A stretch of DNA of 64,000 nt from Antitrichia curtipendula (GCA_951230915.1 OX579639.1:21080001-21144000), one strand, 5' to 3'. Shown: positions 46,090-59,069, counted from the stretch's first letter. Made by a program: numbers and translations. Notes: a model not told the origin generated them from the letters alone.

Positions 46090-49000
46090 ATTAAGCAAGT
46101 TTTAGCGTACAAGTAGTTGCAATCGGCTACCTACAATCTAGCATATAGCCATTGCTCATTGGTTCAAATAGGTTGACTTTTGGTTGCAAAAATGCAACAA
46201 AGGGCCAACTCTTACATTTTTCAGAATATTTTCTTCATTATTGAATGCACCCAAACTTTAAAAAGATTCAAGTTTGGTGTCATAAGGAAATTAGCGTTAG
46301 TGGACCAAATTTTTGTACTTATCTAGCGAAACAATCTTGGGATGAAATTTTCTACAAGTTCAGTCTTTTAGTTTTTTAGATTTTTTTTTCCAAATGGATT
46401 AAAAAAACCATTCAAATTTTGACACATAAAATTAAGTACCAGACCATTTTTTGGTTGATTATTGTTTTAGAAGTTTGAATCTCTTGCCAGCAATTTACTT
46501 TCAAGTTGTTGTTAGGACTTGTTTTTCATGGTTGCTTAGTGTAAGGTAATACACACGTTATCATTCAAAGTATTGTTCAAAGATTGAAGCGTTTGAGCAT
46601 GATTTCTATTAAATGGATTGTGTTGGCAATGGAAAGATTGAAAGTAGATTCTAGACCATTACTTTATTGGATTGAAAAGAAAAAAATCGAAGTAAAATAG
46701 CATATGATGTATTCATTGCAATTTGGAATGTTCAAATATTTAAAACTCTTATGAACATAATAATATAGGGTCAAAATTAGGTACATCTATTTTTAAGTCT
46801 CCCTTGTATCCCTAATTTTGTATCCTATGAAGACAAGAAAATTATCTTATAACTAAGGTAATCACACTAAACATTATTTGTTATGATTTAATTGCAAAAC
46901 TCTTTCAATTAAAATCTTGTGAAAAATGAATTTCCTATGAACATAAGAGCTTAGGATTGATGCTAGGAACACCTACGTTTTGACTCTATATTTGATCTCA
47001 AACAATGTATTCCATAATGCTAAGAAATTTATCCTACAAGATAATTCATTTGCACCTATTGGTGACTAGTTTACAAAACTGTTTCATGTTAAATCTTGCC
47101 TAAACTCAAAGTCCCATATCAATTCTTGCCTAAAACCAAAGTCCTATAAACATAATGTTTTGTAGTCAAAGTTAAATGCACCTATTTTTTTTTACTTTGT
47201 ATTTGGTCTCTAAGTATATATTCCATCACATTAAAGAAATTTATCCTACAATGTAATTGCACCTAATGATAACTCCTTTGCAAAATTGTCCCATGTTGAT
47301 TCTTGTCTAAAACCAAAGTTCCATGAACATAAAATTGTATAATCAAACTATCAAAGCTAGATGCGCCTAATGTCTTTGGTCTCTACTTGTAGACCCTATG
47401 AAGTAAAAAATTTATCTTGTAAAGTAAATGCTCCTAATAGAGACCTGTGTCCAATTTAGAGTCCCACGTAAAATGAAGGCTCTATAAACTTAATGTTGTA
47501 GGATCAATGTTAGGTATACCTATTTTCAAAATCTGATTTGGGTTCCTAAATATAAAATGAATCATATCCAAAAACTTATCCAAGAAAGTAATTGCACCTA
47601 ATTATTTGTAAGACTTGCATGTTTGCAAAATTGTCTTATCTAAATTCTTGCCTAAAATGGAAGAATGTAACATAAAAACCTAGCATTTGCAAACTTATTA
47701 TGAGCTTTTCATTATTGACCTTGAACTAGTGCCACTTAAGATTTTGCCATTATTTTACTTAATTTGTACATAGAGCAACCACTGCTTCTAGCATGCTTTT
47801 GTTTGTGCCATGAACTAAACTATATAAAACACGAGCAAAATAGTTGGAGAGACAAATTGAGTAAAATAATGGCAAAATCTTAAGTGGCTCTTGTATATAT
47901 CCAAGAAGATGTTGGTTGTAGAACAAATTTCATTTAAGAAAAAATTCCTTTATATTTAGTCCAAATCTAAGTATTTGAACCAAAATAATTATTTTGCCAT
48001 CTAACATATGTATGGAATAATTTCATTATTTTGAATATTGATATTATTTTATTTTTCTACCTTTGCAGAAGTACTCAATATAATTTATTGTTTTAGGAAC
48101 CAAGTTGTACCACTATTTTTTTTATTTTTTATGCTCTTCAGAAATAAAAATAATTTATCTTTATACCTCATCATTATCAGCTTAAAAATAAACTATGACT
48201 AATTATTATACAATTCTATAAATGAGTAAGCTATAATGATTGATTAAATTTTAACATATTTAACTCATCTATTGTATCAATTAATCTTGTTTTCCTAGGA
48301 AGATTTCATGCAAACTCCAGCATGTTCCAAAAATCCAATGAACATCTTATCTAAATGCTTGAAATCTTCCATTATATTAATATTTAAGAGAAAAAACTAC
48401 AAATTATTGATTGAATTTACACAAGAAAATCTATCTATGCATTGCTTTGCTAAAGGATTTATATTTTTCAACTACAAAAATTATACAATCTTTTTACTAT
48501 AGAAGTAAGCTTTTTCGATAGATGTTTGAGAATTATGGAATTTATCTAATATGTTGTGTATTTAATCATTGTTGGTAGCTAAAGATGAAGTATTAACGGT
48601 TGTTACACCATGTTAACAAAAAATAATCTATTGATAAAATATAATCTAAAACCTTTAACATTTATAATTAATTGCCCATAGTACCACATCAATTGTCTAA
48701 TAGTACCACTAATTGTCTAATTGTATAATAGTACCACATCAATTGTCTAATGTGGTCATGAGGGCTACATCAAGAAATATTATTAAATTAATATTTAAAT
48801 CATTGTAAAATATATATAATTATGGAAATTTGAATATATATGTTTTTTATTTAATATTTTGACAACACCTGCACTAGTCACAAGACAATGAACATCCCTA
48901 AAATAGTCTTCTAGAGGCCTCAAATCCCCTCTAATGCCTTGAATTATGAAGCACAATGTCCATGTTGGGAAAAAAACATCATTTTTAGCTTTAGAAGGAT

Positions 49001-50215
49001 CAACCTCCAAAACCTATTGGATCTAGGGTGTATGATTCCAAAAGTAATGGGTAGATAACTTCAATTTTGGGAACATAATAGGTTGCATAGTACCAAACTC
49101 AAAGTATAAGAAGTTTATACCCTCATTAGTAGCAATAATGGAGCATGCACCTTAAGAAAATGATGATATGTGAGTCAATTTGATGACAAGAAATCCTAAA
49201 CTACTCCTTTATTTGTTGGTTTAGAAGCATAATAGTCTCTTGAATAGGGTTTGTAAGTATTGTAGCAGCCAATTTCATAATTTTGTATTTGCCAAACACT
49301 ATATTCTAAATCCCACATTACCATCTTGCTTCTATAAGAGTTGCATAAACTATCATCTCCTAGTCATAAAGGTATATAGGTTGTTGTGGTACAAGATGAA
49401 GGCTTCTTTTTCCACCTCCATTTTTGTGGATAGAAATTTAGATTTTGATGCTTGGTAAGTCAACTTCATATGATCTTGGTTCTACCATGTATTATAGTGA
49501 GCAAAAAAGAGTGGAATGTAAATTGAATGAACTTCAAAGTGAAGGCCATGCAAATACTAATTTAATAAATAGAAATAATTGCACTTTACAACTTGTGTGA
49601 ACAACTTTTGGATTGAAGGTTTCATAGACAATGAACTTAGAAGTCTTTGTCAAATTGAACATGCAATAAGAAAAGTGCTACAGATCTCTTTTATGTGCTT
49701 CTTAGCTATTGTATGCTATTCTTAACCATACTTAAATTCATCATGTTTTTCAATCATGGATGTCACCTACTTGTACAAAAGTATGAAACTAGTGCACTAT
49801 AGAATTATAGTTGGTTGAGGCAATTTGTCTTGCTTGGAAACGGGTATAAGATGAAAGAGTTTTCCAAGCAATATCTTTCAAGTCCTTCTAATTCCAAGCA
49901 AATAGATTATATGAAGCATGTGAGGCAAGGGGCTTCTCTTTGCATTATATGTTTGTCAAGTTGCAAAAAGATTCTTATTTCTCCTTTGATTTAGATCAAC
50001 GGCTTGTGTACAAAATGAAGACTTTGGGATGTGGTGCCTTTTTTGGTGGTAGAAAACAATGTCTACATATTGCTTTGTTATTGAGTAGCATGACTAGCAA
50101 CCAAAGATTGACTATAATGCAACCAAAGATTGTCTATATTGAAAACAAAAAACCAATAGCAAGACCTAATTAAATACTACTAGCACAAATTTAGCAAGCA
50201 TTGTAAATCTATTAC
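46090..50215 (-). repeat. Modular repeat, copy 3 (inverted): P2, P1 end, G, P3
   Basis: Read on the minus strand from 50215, this is P3 (to about 48900), diverged DNA, module G (about 47990-46690), the last part of P1 (46680-46480) and P2 (46470-46090). Each module matches those at 19.3-22.5, 29.2-30.2 and 33.0-36.8 kb. A short tandem with AGTACCACATCAATTGTC units lies near 48677-48755. Frames inside (for example 49940-50173) are repeat-derived. Confidence 0.65.
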
Positions 50216-50873
50216 AAAAGCACTATAGGATGTAAGTTCCATAACCCCTAAATGTTTTTGACTACGTGTTCACCAGAAACGCTCTAAAATTGCCATTTCT
50301 AGTACAAATACCAAAATTTCGGAAAGAAAATATTTTATGGATACATGGAACCATAGGATCTTGTAGTAAATTTGCTTAAGAAGATGTGGAAAAAATTTCA
50401 GAAATTTCCCCCGTGTAGATTGCAAAATATTAGCGTTTAAAGTGACAAAACCCCTTTATTTGGCCCTACAAAAAATCTAGGCAGCTGCACTTCACAAGGC
50501 ACATTTGTATAAAAAGATGTCCAAAATGGTGTTTCTTTGGATTCATTCTTCAAGGTAAGGTTGCTACATACTTGAAAATTTTCATATCACTTAGAAATGT
50601 GCATCATTTGGGAAAAAAATATTAAGTAGAAAAAAGTAGAGAATGATTCAAAATACTAAGTTGTTGAGGATTTAGTTATGGAATTGAAAAATGCCAATTC
50701 CAAAGGTTGTAATTTTTGTAATAAACAATGTACATTCTAAGATTTATTCTTTTTCCAAAAAAATTGAAAATTGAGTTAAATAAAAGGCTACAAAGTATAT
50801 TTTAGAGTAGAGAATCCATAACCTCCCGCAAACTAAAACTCCTCATAACTTTCATCTCATTAACCCCTAAAGC

Positions 50874-51443
50874 CCCAAGGGTGTTTTCTGCCAAAAACCA
50901 CTCAAAACTACCACTTCTGTTGTATTCACTTAAGAAAACCAATTTTTTTTGTTTTTTTGGAAATTTAATTGTAGGATCTTGTACTTAACTTGTCTGAGAT
51001 CATGTAGTAAAAATTTCATCAAATTTGACCGTACGGATTGGAAGATATTAGCATTCAAAGTTGAACAAAAAGATTTTTTTCAAGAAGATGCTAAAATTGC
51101 CCGAAAAACTAAGATTGTCCATAACTTTCTCATCCCTCGTCCAAATATAATGAATCAAAGCTTCACGTATAGGTAAAAACATAATCTCTTAGGAAAAAAT
51201 TCAAAAAAAATTATTTTGACTTTTTGTAATTTTTTGGGGGCTGCCCGAGAATCTCCATTTCTTGCTCATTGTGCCATAACTTTTTCATCCGGCATCCGAT
51301 TGAAGCAAAAAATATATATCCACAAAGCTCTTGCAAAGCTACACAACCTCAAAAAATCTCAAAAAGATTCACTTCAAATTGAGACAATAGGAACCTACCC
51401 GGACCCAAATTGTCCCCCGCGGGGACAAGCAGGGCTTTAGGGG
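50874..51443. mobile_element. TTAA element, family C, short form (570 bp, nested)
   Basis: It is flanked by TTAA at 50870-50873 and 51444-51447, with ends CCCCTAAAGCCCCAAGG and, reversed, CCCCTAAAGCCCTGCTTG. Next to the right end are GTCCCCGCGGGGGAC and a GGTAGG block, as in the 937-bp element at 6319. The middle portion is deleted relative to that element. The site in the sister family A copy near 11064 reads TTTCATTAATCC without insertion. Confidence 0.9.
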
Positions 51444-51521
51444 TTAATCAAAATGTAATGATGTAAAGCTTTGCAAGTATTTATAAATCAAGGAAACCAA
51501 TTTCAAAATTTTAATTCTTAG

Positions 51522-52029
51522 CCTCTGAGTGCTCAAGCAATCATTTTTTGGTTGTTGCTTGACTTCAGGTAGCAGTTTTGGGCAGAAAAAGAAAAAGAAA
51601 AAGATAAAGAACTTTGAAGATTGGGTTGTCTTTCAATGTTTGTAATCAAAACTAAAATTCTACAATCAAACAGAAATTACAAGAGAAATAGCACAAAGTG
51701 TTTAGAATTTGCTTAGTGTTGAAAATTTTACTATTTGAAAAAAGTAAAGGTATTCTCATTACTGGATCTTATGCATTTTTTCACAAATCAATAGAAACCA
51801 CCAATCAAATGCTAAAGATAGAAATTGTAATTTTGATAAATTTTTGACATTATATCTTCAAATTTCATTTGAAGAGAATCTAAAAATAATTTTATTATTT
51901 CAATCGTATAGATGATGTCTACTTTTCATGCTTCAAATTATCTTTTCTAGTGCAAACTTCAAAAATAATTTAGAACTTATATTTTATAATACAATTTTAT
52001 TTTGTCCTTACCTCTTAGGCTTTTAGGGG
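51522..52029. mobile_element. TTAA element of another subfamily (508 bp, nested)
   Basis: The right end, reversed, is CCCCTAAAAGCC followed outward by TTAA (52030-52033). The left end is CCTCTGAGTGC after TTAG (51518-51521), which aligns to a target TTAA with one change. Family A sequence breaks off at TTTTAATTCTTA and resumes at AAACTTGATTTTTTAAG. Confidence 0.65.
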
Positions 52030-52276
52030 TTAAAAACTTGATTTTTTAAGATTTTTTTTTGAGCTGCCTAGTTTTTTGAACGCTGAAAATTATATATCAC
52101 ACAATAATTTGTTAATCATGTAACAAAAGTTATGAAAATTGTCAGGCCTTAAGGACAAACCTTGTCCACATGTATGAAATATTTCAAACAAAAAAACAAA
52201 AATTCCATTTGAAGTAAGCTGATCAAAATCGCTACATTGCTTTTAAAAAAACGTAGTTTGATCCTTTAGGGGTTAA

Positions 52277-53399
52277 GCCTTAGCTATTATTCAACTACCT
52301 TACTACGTTTATTTACTCTTTAAGCATAAAAGCTTCAAAAGATCTCCTTCCACACAGTACAATGAATTACAAGGTCTAGAAGTAAAGATTGCTTAACTCA
52401 TGTAATTCGCTAATTAGTATTAAGCTCCTTCCAACATATTATGGATCTTTACCATAATACCTTAAGCATCTACACTTACACGATTATCACATAAACCTTA
52501 TTGGCTTATTCCATCATTCATTTAAAGATACATGAAATATTACTTCCAAATCATCTCTACAATGACATTGTTTCGTTTATCCTAAGGCAAAGTAATTTAT
52601 GAGCTAGCTCATTAGGGCAATCAATTTCTTTAAGGCTCTTACTTAATATTAACCTTAGTTCATGATAAGACTATCCAATTTTTTGATCTTATTTTCATTC
52701 TTTAGACTCACAATTCATCTTTTCTCTAGCATTCAAGCCATAACTTCTTTTGACCAAGCTTTAATTCACTTGTCAATAATTTAGCCAAATTTTCATTGGT
52801 GTTAACTTGATTTTCAAGTGCACCTCAGACCAAGTAGTGCTCATCCTGACTCTTCTTAAGCTAGTATTTACATACTCTATTTGGTCTCAATATTTTAAAC
52901 TCATGTATGCCCACTCGTGCATGATCTTACTTTATGCCATATCTTTACTCAACTCATCAAATGGATCTTAACCAGAAGATATTAATCACTTTTGTTTTTT
53001 AGTTCGTGCAAGTGTCTTTAACTCAAATTGATATATTCATTTGAGTCTTTTTACATTTTTTTTGTAAGACAAACTATACCTAATGTGCAAGATCTCAGTA
53101 ATAACCTATAACAATATGAGATTTAAAATGAGAAATAAAATAAAAAATAAAATGAGACATCAACCCACGCTTCAGAGTAGTTATAGCTTTCCATCTAAGT
53201 CTATCTATTAGATATAGCATCTTAAGTGATTCAATTAACACTCCAATCTTCTATGTCTAAATTCTAATAGTTTTTTTCTATAAGTTTGTACAATGACTAT
53301 ATGCTTTCAATCCTTCAAACTATGCTATATTAACTTGCATCATTCAACAATGCAAAACAATCACGTACAAACAAAGCATAAATTCAATTAGCATACCAA
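52277..53399. other. AT-rich DNA, no gene seen
   Basis: No open frame over 60 codons, RNA gene or repeat boundary noticed. Confidence 0.5.
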
Positions 53400-54207
53400 C
53401 ACTATAAAAAAACTCAAGTTTTATGTGACGTTTTACATTTTTAGGTGACAAATTTTAGATGACGTCCAATAGAACCTTGGGGGGTGCACTTGTGCTACTA
53501 CAACAAACCACGTGCGAACAAGTGGTTTCTAATAAACTATAATTTCAACCTAAAATTTTGAGCATTGTTTAATAATGACTATAGATCTCTATTGCCGAAA
53601 TTTCTAACTCAAATAAAATATGAAATGATTTCTACAAGAGGTTGAAAATGAACTAAAATGGCATGTTTTTCAACTCAAAAAATTATAGAGAACACATTTA
53701 GATGACCATTGAATCAATATTCAACTCAAAATGAGCTTTCAATAAAGAATTATTTTTAGGAATTTTTTGTTCATTTTTTAGACAATTTTTTCTTATATAA
53801 TATAGGGGTGTGAAAGTTATTTTTTAGTTTTATAGTGTATCTTTTTACTTCAAAAATTTGTAACTAATTATTATTAACAAATAAAAATATCAATAATTCA
53901 AAATATAAACTTTCAAAGTAGGAAAATATATTCATATTTTTTATTTTTTATTTTATTTAAATTTTAAAAAGTAAATAGGAGGTCTAAAGTTTTTTTTGCA
54001 CGTGGTTTCTAATGGACACTCTAAGTGAACTCCCCATGAATAGAACAACTTGTGTTTTTATGTCAACATAACATTTAATGTAACATCTAGATGTTTTATT
54101 GGACGTTGTTGTTGACATAAAAAATACAAGTTGTTCTATTGGATGTCACCTAAAATCTATCACCTAAAATTATAAAATGTCATATAAAACTTGAGTTTTT
54201 TATAGTG
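53400..54207. mobile_element. CACTA-ended foldback element, copy 6, split by a hAT-like element
   Basis: It starts CACTATAAAAAAACTCAAG and ends CTTGAGTTTTTTATAGTG, with inverted arms of 50 bp or more (TTTTATGTGACG, TTTAGGTGAC). The flanking triplets caa/caa are a perfect duplication. Without the inserted element and one 8-bp target copy it is about 237 bp. Confidence 0.82.
53476..54038. mobile_element. hAT-like non-autonomous element, copy 2 (563 bp, nested)
   Basis: The ends CTTGGGGGGTGCACTT and, reversed, CATGGGGAGTTCACTT match at 13 of 16 positions. The 8-bp duplication AATAGAAC is perfect at 53468-53475 and 54039-54046. The interior is an inverted relative of 35668-36249 (shared TATAAACTTT, AATAACTTTCACA and GCCATTTTAG blocks). 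No transposase. Confidence 0.85.
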
Positions 54208-55496
54208 CAAAGACTTCAAAATACTCCAAGCTCTTATTTAGCCGTAGTCGGTATCATGTCTTTCTCCACCTTGTCTCTCAATTCAAGCTCATCAATACAA
54301 GTTCAAGAAGAAAACTAGAATATTGCAAAAAGATACCATAAAGAGCATACAATTTTATTTATAAGATTATTGCAATAAAGACGTTGCACCTAACTAACAT
54401 TCTAAATTAGTGTAGCAAAAGAGTTCACTTTAACTTGGCTTTTTATGCTTCACATGGCCATTTTTTTGTTGGTTTGAAGTTTTATGGTGATTTTCCTGTC
54501 TTTCAACACCATTTTGTTCTAAGGGCGTGGTGCTGGGCCCAGCATTTTGGTGCAAATTGATGACAAATCGCAAAATTAAAAAAATTAAAAAATGCTTGAG
54601 GCTGATGGTTTTGTTCTCGTTCCCTTGCAAGGAAATCCCGTTTCATTTGTTTCAAAAGAGAAAAAAAATCTGAACAACGACTGGACAGAGAATAAATAAG
54701 GCGTGAATCACTTACTTTGTGTGTCGAACTAAAGAGTAAATGCATCTAAATTCTTGAGTAATATGGCATTTGATACTGCAATCAATTTCGGATTCAAAAA
54801 TCTCCATTTCCAGTACTTTTACATTCAATTCTCTCTGCTTGCAAATTCCCTACATACCCGAAGAATCTGACTTTTAGTACCGTGACCTAGCTCCAATATG
54901 GTCTCAACGGTATCCTATGTGCGGGATTTCAAATCGCTTTCAAGTTAATCATCCACGCTGTCAATACTCCTAGTCCGGTCTTGAGTAAATATTCTTCTGA
55001 CCTGCTCAAGCAGAGAGAATCTGAAATTCTTCAATGCTACATTGTTCCATCACACATTCCTACATTGGTCCTCTGTGAACTCTCGGTATCTACAACTTCG
55101 GGCCACCTGCTTATTTGAATCTGGTCGTCAGATTACCTGATTATCCAGTCTTTCACTGGCGAAAATGTCGTGATAAGGTGCCATGCCTGAGCCTCCACAT
55201 TTCTAATGGTTGTACGGAAGACGACAGTGACCTAATTCACGCAAATGAACAAATTCATCTCCACTGGACTTCCAGTTATCCAGGCGCGATGAATTAGATC
55301 TTCAAGGCTTCACCGAATCAAACGGAAACATGCCTGTGATCAAAAGAAGAAAGTTATATACCGTACTGAACCTCAACAAACAATCGTGCAATTTCTGAGA
55401 GACTGGAGGATTGGGAGCAGAGGCAAGCACATGAAAGATGAAGCCATTAATTCTATAAGCTGAAATAGAATGATACTGTGACGAAGTGATACATAC
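54208..55496 (-). other. Downstream region of the tail-anchored protein gene
   Basis: From about 54420 the composition becomes genic. This is likely 3'UTR or 3' flank of the minus-strand gene ending at 55497; a splice-donor-like GTATGT follows its stop codon directly. Frames of 60-80 codons have no recognisable domain. Confidence 0.4.
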
Positions 55497-55928
55497 CTAA
55501 TTTTTCTGCTTGTAGAAGTATACGATGACGAGAAGAAGGATACAAGCATTCACAAGAACAACCGGACAAATGTAGTTAGCGTAACACTTAGTCTCCGCCT
55601 TCACCCACTCCCAAAAGTCCTTCCATGTGCCTAGCTCCTCGTCTTCTTCGTCTTCATCATCATAGTCATCATCCTTGTTCAGCCCAAGCTCCTCATCCCG
55701 TTCCTTTATCGACAATGCGCGCTGCAAAGACTCGGAAAAGTGAACATGTTTCGGCTGTTGTAGATCTACTTCTTCTCCCTCTATTCTGTTATCCTCAACA
55801 GCCTGCCCTTCAGTCTGTGTCTCGTCTTCAGGGTTCAGAAGAGGCTTCTGAATCTCCATTCCGTTCTCTAAATCCATATCCGCCTTTCCGGTTGACTTCT
55901 CAAATGGTGAATCGTCTTTGAAAGGCAT
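55497..55928 (-). CDS. Acidic single-pass membrane protein, probably tail-anchored, 143 aa
   Basis: I do not recognise the family. The frame starts MPFKDDSPFEK after an A-rich ATG context and ends YKQKN with TAG. Residues 1-60 are polar and acidic; HFSESLQRALSIKERDEELG (63-82) is probably helical. An Asp/Glu run occupies 86-98, and a Trp-rich TWKDFWEWVK stretch (101-110) precedes a hydrophobic segment (about 120-139) near the end. With no signal peptide and the only membrane segment at the C-terminus, a tail-anchored topology with the acidic part in the cytosol is inferred. Coding support comes from its composition, clean length and a GC-normal setting; there is no intron in the frame. A 5'UTR intron is possible because CCCGTCAG|GTAGTG occurs on the minus strand near 56957. 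Confidence 0.65.
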   Translation of the reverse strand: MPFKDDSPFEKSTGKADMDLENGMEIQKPLLNPEDETQTEGQAVEDNRIEGEEVDLQQPKHVHFSESLQRALSIKERDEELGLNKDDDYDDEDEEDEELGTWKDFWEWVKAETKCYANYICPVVLVNACILLLVIVYFYKQKN

Positions 55929-57085
55929 TTTTTTGTAGAATGCAGGTTCAAATCTGGCCTACGAATATTCGAAAGATTATTATCACATGAATACCCTCTG
56001 AATTTCTCACAAGCTCTTTGACCCTTGCTAAATGATTGCTAGACTAGAAATTGTTGTGGTATATCAGATCAGCAAAATCGAAAAGGCTATTAGGACGAGC
56101 TAAAAGCTATGGCTTATTGAGTGCGTCGCATCTTTCTCACTAAAGCTTCAATAATCTTTAGCAGCTACAATATTTCTGCTCAATAATTCTTCATTAAAAA
56201 AATCTAAACAGGAAAACTTTCCGTGCAGCTAAGATTAATCTCGCTTGAGTACTGACCGTATTTGCCGTTTCCGAAACTTCTTCGCCCCTACTTCGCAACT
56301 GTGATCTCTTACTTACAATATTGTGCCGTCGCCCCTCATGATTTCAATCTCCTCGTTGCAAACCGCCTTGCAGTTCCCTGAAGATCACACTACAGATCAT
56401 CATCTTCCTAATCGAACCTCGTTGCGAGAAAACGCGAAACTCTCGATCTCGCTTCACATTCTGCAACAATTTGAAACGTCCATGAACGTTTTCCAATCTT
56501 TGCATGTATAGTTATCTTAAGAGCAGACTCCCGAAATAAATAGAATCGAAAGAAAACCACAGAGTAGCACAAAGTCACACTCCAGCTTCGCTCTTAATTG
56601 ACATCAATCACCTCAGCGAAATTGAAAATCTGACAAGCTCCAAAACTCTAGTTCAAAGACGAGCAACTATCACCACACAAATAACTTCCAACTTATCCGT
56701 TCCGTACATTAGATCCAGGACTTCTAACAACCATGAATTACCATTCCTAGGTGCTTCTTTCATCAACAATTCAGCCACTACGCAGAATTTCGAAACTTAA
56801 CAGACTCGCCATTTCGACTCACCTCTACGAAACGATTCAATTCAAAGAACTCACCAAAAATAAGCGGAATGGAACCCTCAATGTAAGCGCCGACGCTCTC
56901 TCCCCGCCATTACCAGAACGCAATTCGAGAAAATTCGATGGAGTAAAGCACTACCTGACGGGAAGAAGGTTGTGGAAGCATCAAATCGTGTCTCCACGAG
57001 AATGCGGAGGCGGTGGCGATGCCGTCCGAGCATGGCCACAACACTTGGCACCTCACACCACATTACACGTCTGGCAGGGGTGAAA
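55929..57085 (-). promoter_or_regulatory. Upstream region (5'UTR and promoter) of the tail-anchored protein gene
   Basis: Genic composition continues from the start codon to a GC-rich block at 56880-57080, after which the DNA turns AT-rich. That block is the likely first exon and promoter of the minus-strand gene. The 110-codon plus-strand frame at 56751-57083 is regarded as antisense noise. Confidence 0.4.
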
Positions 57086-58451
57086 ACTGTTGCTTTTCAT
57101 CAGTGCTGGAACTTGACTTATTATTACAGTATCTGAATGATTCCTTACGTAGTTAACTTTTGAGGTCGGGCGGGAAATAATTCTGAAAAAGGAGATTTTA
57201 AACTTTCTGTAGATGGTTTTCTTTTTGATAACCTTTTTCTTAGGGTGAAGAAAGAATTTTATGGGATGATTTCATGTTTTTGCATCTATTGTATTTTGAT
57301 TTTCTTGTATTAGGACATAGTGGATCCCTAAAAAGTCCAGTGGATAACTTCACTATTAAGTGTAGAAACAAAGAATGCACCTACTTGTTCAAAATTGGAG
57401 TATTTAGGTAAGACATGGGTACCAAAGTCTTCCAAGGTTAACTATTTTACAACACTATATTGACCCTCCCATTTGTCCATTGTATAGCATCTAACTTAAA
57501 CTTGAGCCACCAGAGCCTATGACCTTGTGGTCAAACTTCAAAATCTTCCACTTTCATTTTCTATTTTTGCATGGAAAACAAATAGAATTTTTCATTTTTG
57601 TTTTTCAAAGATAAAGTCACATGTCTTCTTCAAGTTGTAAGCAAATTACATGGAGTATATTTTTTGGTGAAGGTTTGAAATTATTGTGAATTTTGAAGAA
57701 TATATGAAAAAAATTCATATCAAATACAAAATATACTTATTAAATCTAAATATTTTAATATCGATGTATATTCTGGTGTGTAACCTCATGGTGTACACCA
57801 AAGTTATGTGCCATTCTATAATTAGAAATTCAATGATTGTGGTAATAGACTCCTTAGTTCAAATGGCTATAAAGTATTCAATTTGGGAACTTTCCGAATT
57901 TCCAAATTTGAGTAGAAACCAACTTATTAAACTTCATTTTGTTAGTTGGTCTCAAATTTTAAAAAGATAATTTAAAAGGTTAAAATTCAAATTAAGAGCA
58001 ATAAGGTAGAAATAGTTAAATAAACTAGAAAGGCACCTTTGTGATTTGCGGATTTAGCACCTTCTTCTCTAAAAAAATTATAGTTGTTTGAGTAGAGTCT
58101 TACACCTCTAAGCAATGTATATACATTTAAAGAGCTCTTAAAATCAATTTGGATGAAAATCATCCATTTTCTAGTAAAAACAAACTTGGTTTGACCATTC
58201 ATCATACACTTTTTGTATTCTCAAGTGTTTCATGGTTAATTCCTACGTGTTGTAGAAAACATTTTTCTTTTTGGTGTGTTCTACTATATGAAGATATCAT
58301 TGAAGGTGCAAAAAGTCCCAATTGACTTGTTGTTTTATATGAATTCATCAAGTAACAATGGAAGTGTTGTATAAATTTGTGATTACTTTGGAAGTTGATG
58401 TGCAATCTTCATAAAATGTCATTCTCACCAATTGGCAAGAATAGTATAAGT

Positions 58452-58457
<6 letters not shown>
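57086..58457. other. AT-rich DNA, no gene seen
   Basis: A 94-codon frame at 57686-57970 is AT-rich without a recognisable domain. No repeat boundaries were noticed. Confidence 0.45.
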
Positions 58458-58493
<36 letters not shown>

Positions 58494-58530
58494 ACTTATA
58501 TATATATATGGACTTATATATATATATTTG
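58458..58530. repeat. (TA)n microsatellite with TGGACTTATA interruptions
   Basis: Two long TA runs are separated by repeated TATGGACTTATATA units. A second (TA)n run lies near 59072-59117. Confidence 0.9.
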
Positions 58531-58929
58531 TCACTTCATAACAATGCAACATGTGAAAGGAAGGTCCAAATCACTTATCAATTATTGCATTGCATAGGTA
58601 TATCAGTTGTGAAGTTGGTCATACATTTGCTTTTGTAATAAACATCATGTCAAAATGTAGTAAATTGTTTACATGGTATTGGATTTAGAAACAATACCCA
58701 TTATTTTATTTTTTGCATTTTCAGTACCCACATGAAAATGAAATGAAATAATTGTTTGTACTATTGTATTTACCTAGCAAGTTTGGAAGAAAATAATTTT
58801 AAAAGTAGATGCCTTGATTCTTGAATGATATTTTAGTTTTTAGCATATATTAAATCTCATTTTCTAGAAGTAATTAAATATTTAACAGAGAAATAATGAT
58901 CCTCCCATTTACTTGCCATGACTTATAAT

Positions 58930-59060
58930 ATATAGTAAAACCTCTCTAAAGTAATAATCTCTCTGAGATAATATTGATTGCCTAGTCCCACCCTTGGCTG
59001 CACAGAATGTAATAACCTCTCTAAAATAATATAGTTAGCCCAATCCAAGCCACAAAACTT
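58930..59060. repeat. Emigrant/Lemi1-like (pogo-type) MITE fragment
   Basis: TATAGTAAAACCTCTCTAAA followed by GTAATAATCTCTCTGAG, and again AATAACCTCTCTAAAATAAT, resemble the CAGTAAAACCTCTATAAATT terminus that I recall for Emigrant-type plant MITEs. No intact pair of ends is visible. Family assignment is from memory. Confidence 0.4.
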
Positions 59061-59069
59061 TAGAAAGAT

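Larger units (their letters stand above)
50245..52272 (-). mobile_element. TTAA element, family A, copy 4, carrying two nested TTAA elements
   Basis: It starts CCCCTAAATG after ATAA (mutated TTAA) and ends GATCCTTTAGGGG before TTAA (52273-52276). Removing the insertions at 50874-51443 and 51522-52029, each with one 4-bp target copy, leaves 942 bp, matching the 931-943 bp of the other three copies. Sequence on both sides of each insertion is collinear with the uninterrupted copy at 10440-11377. Confidence 0.88.
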
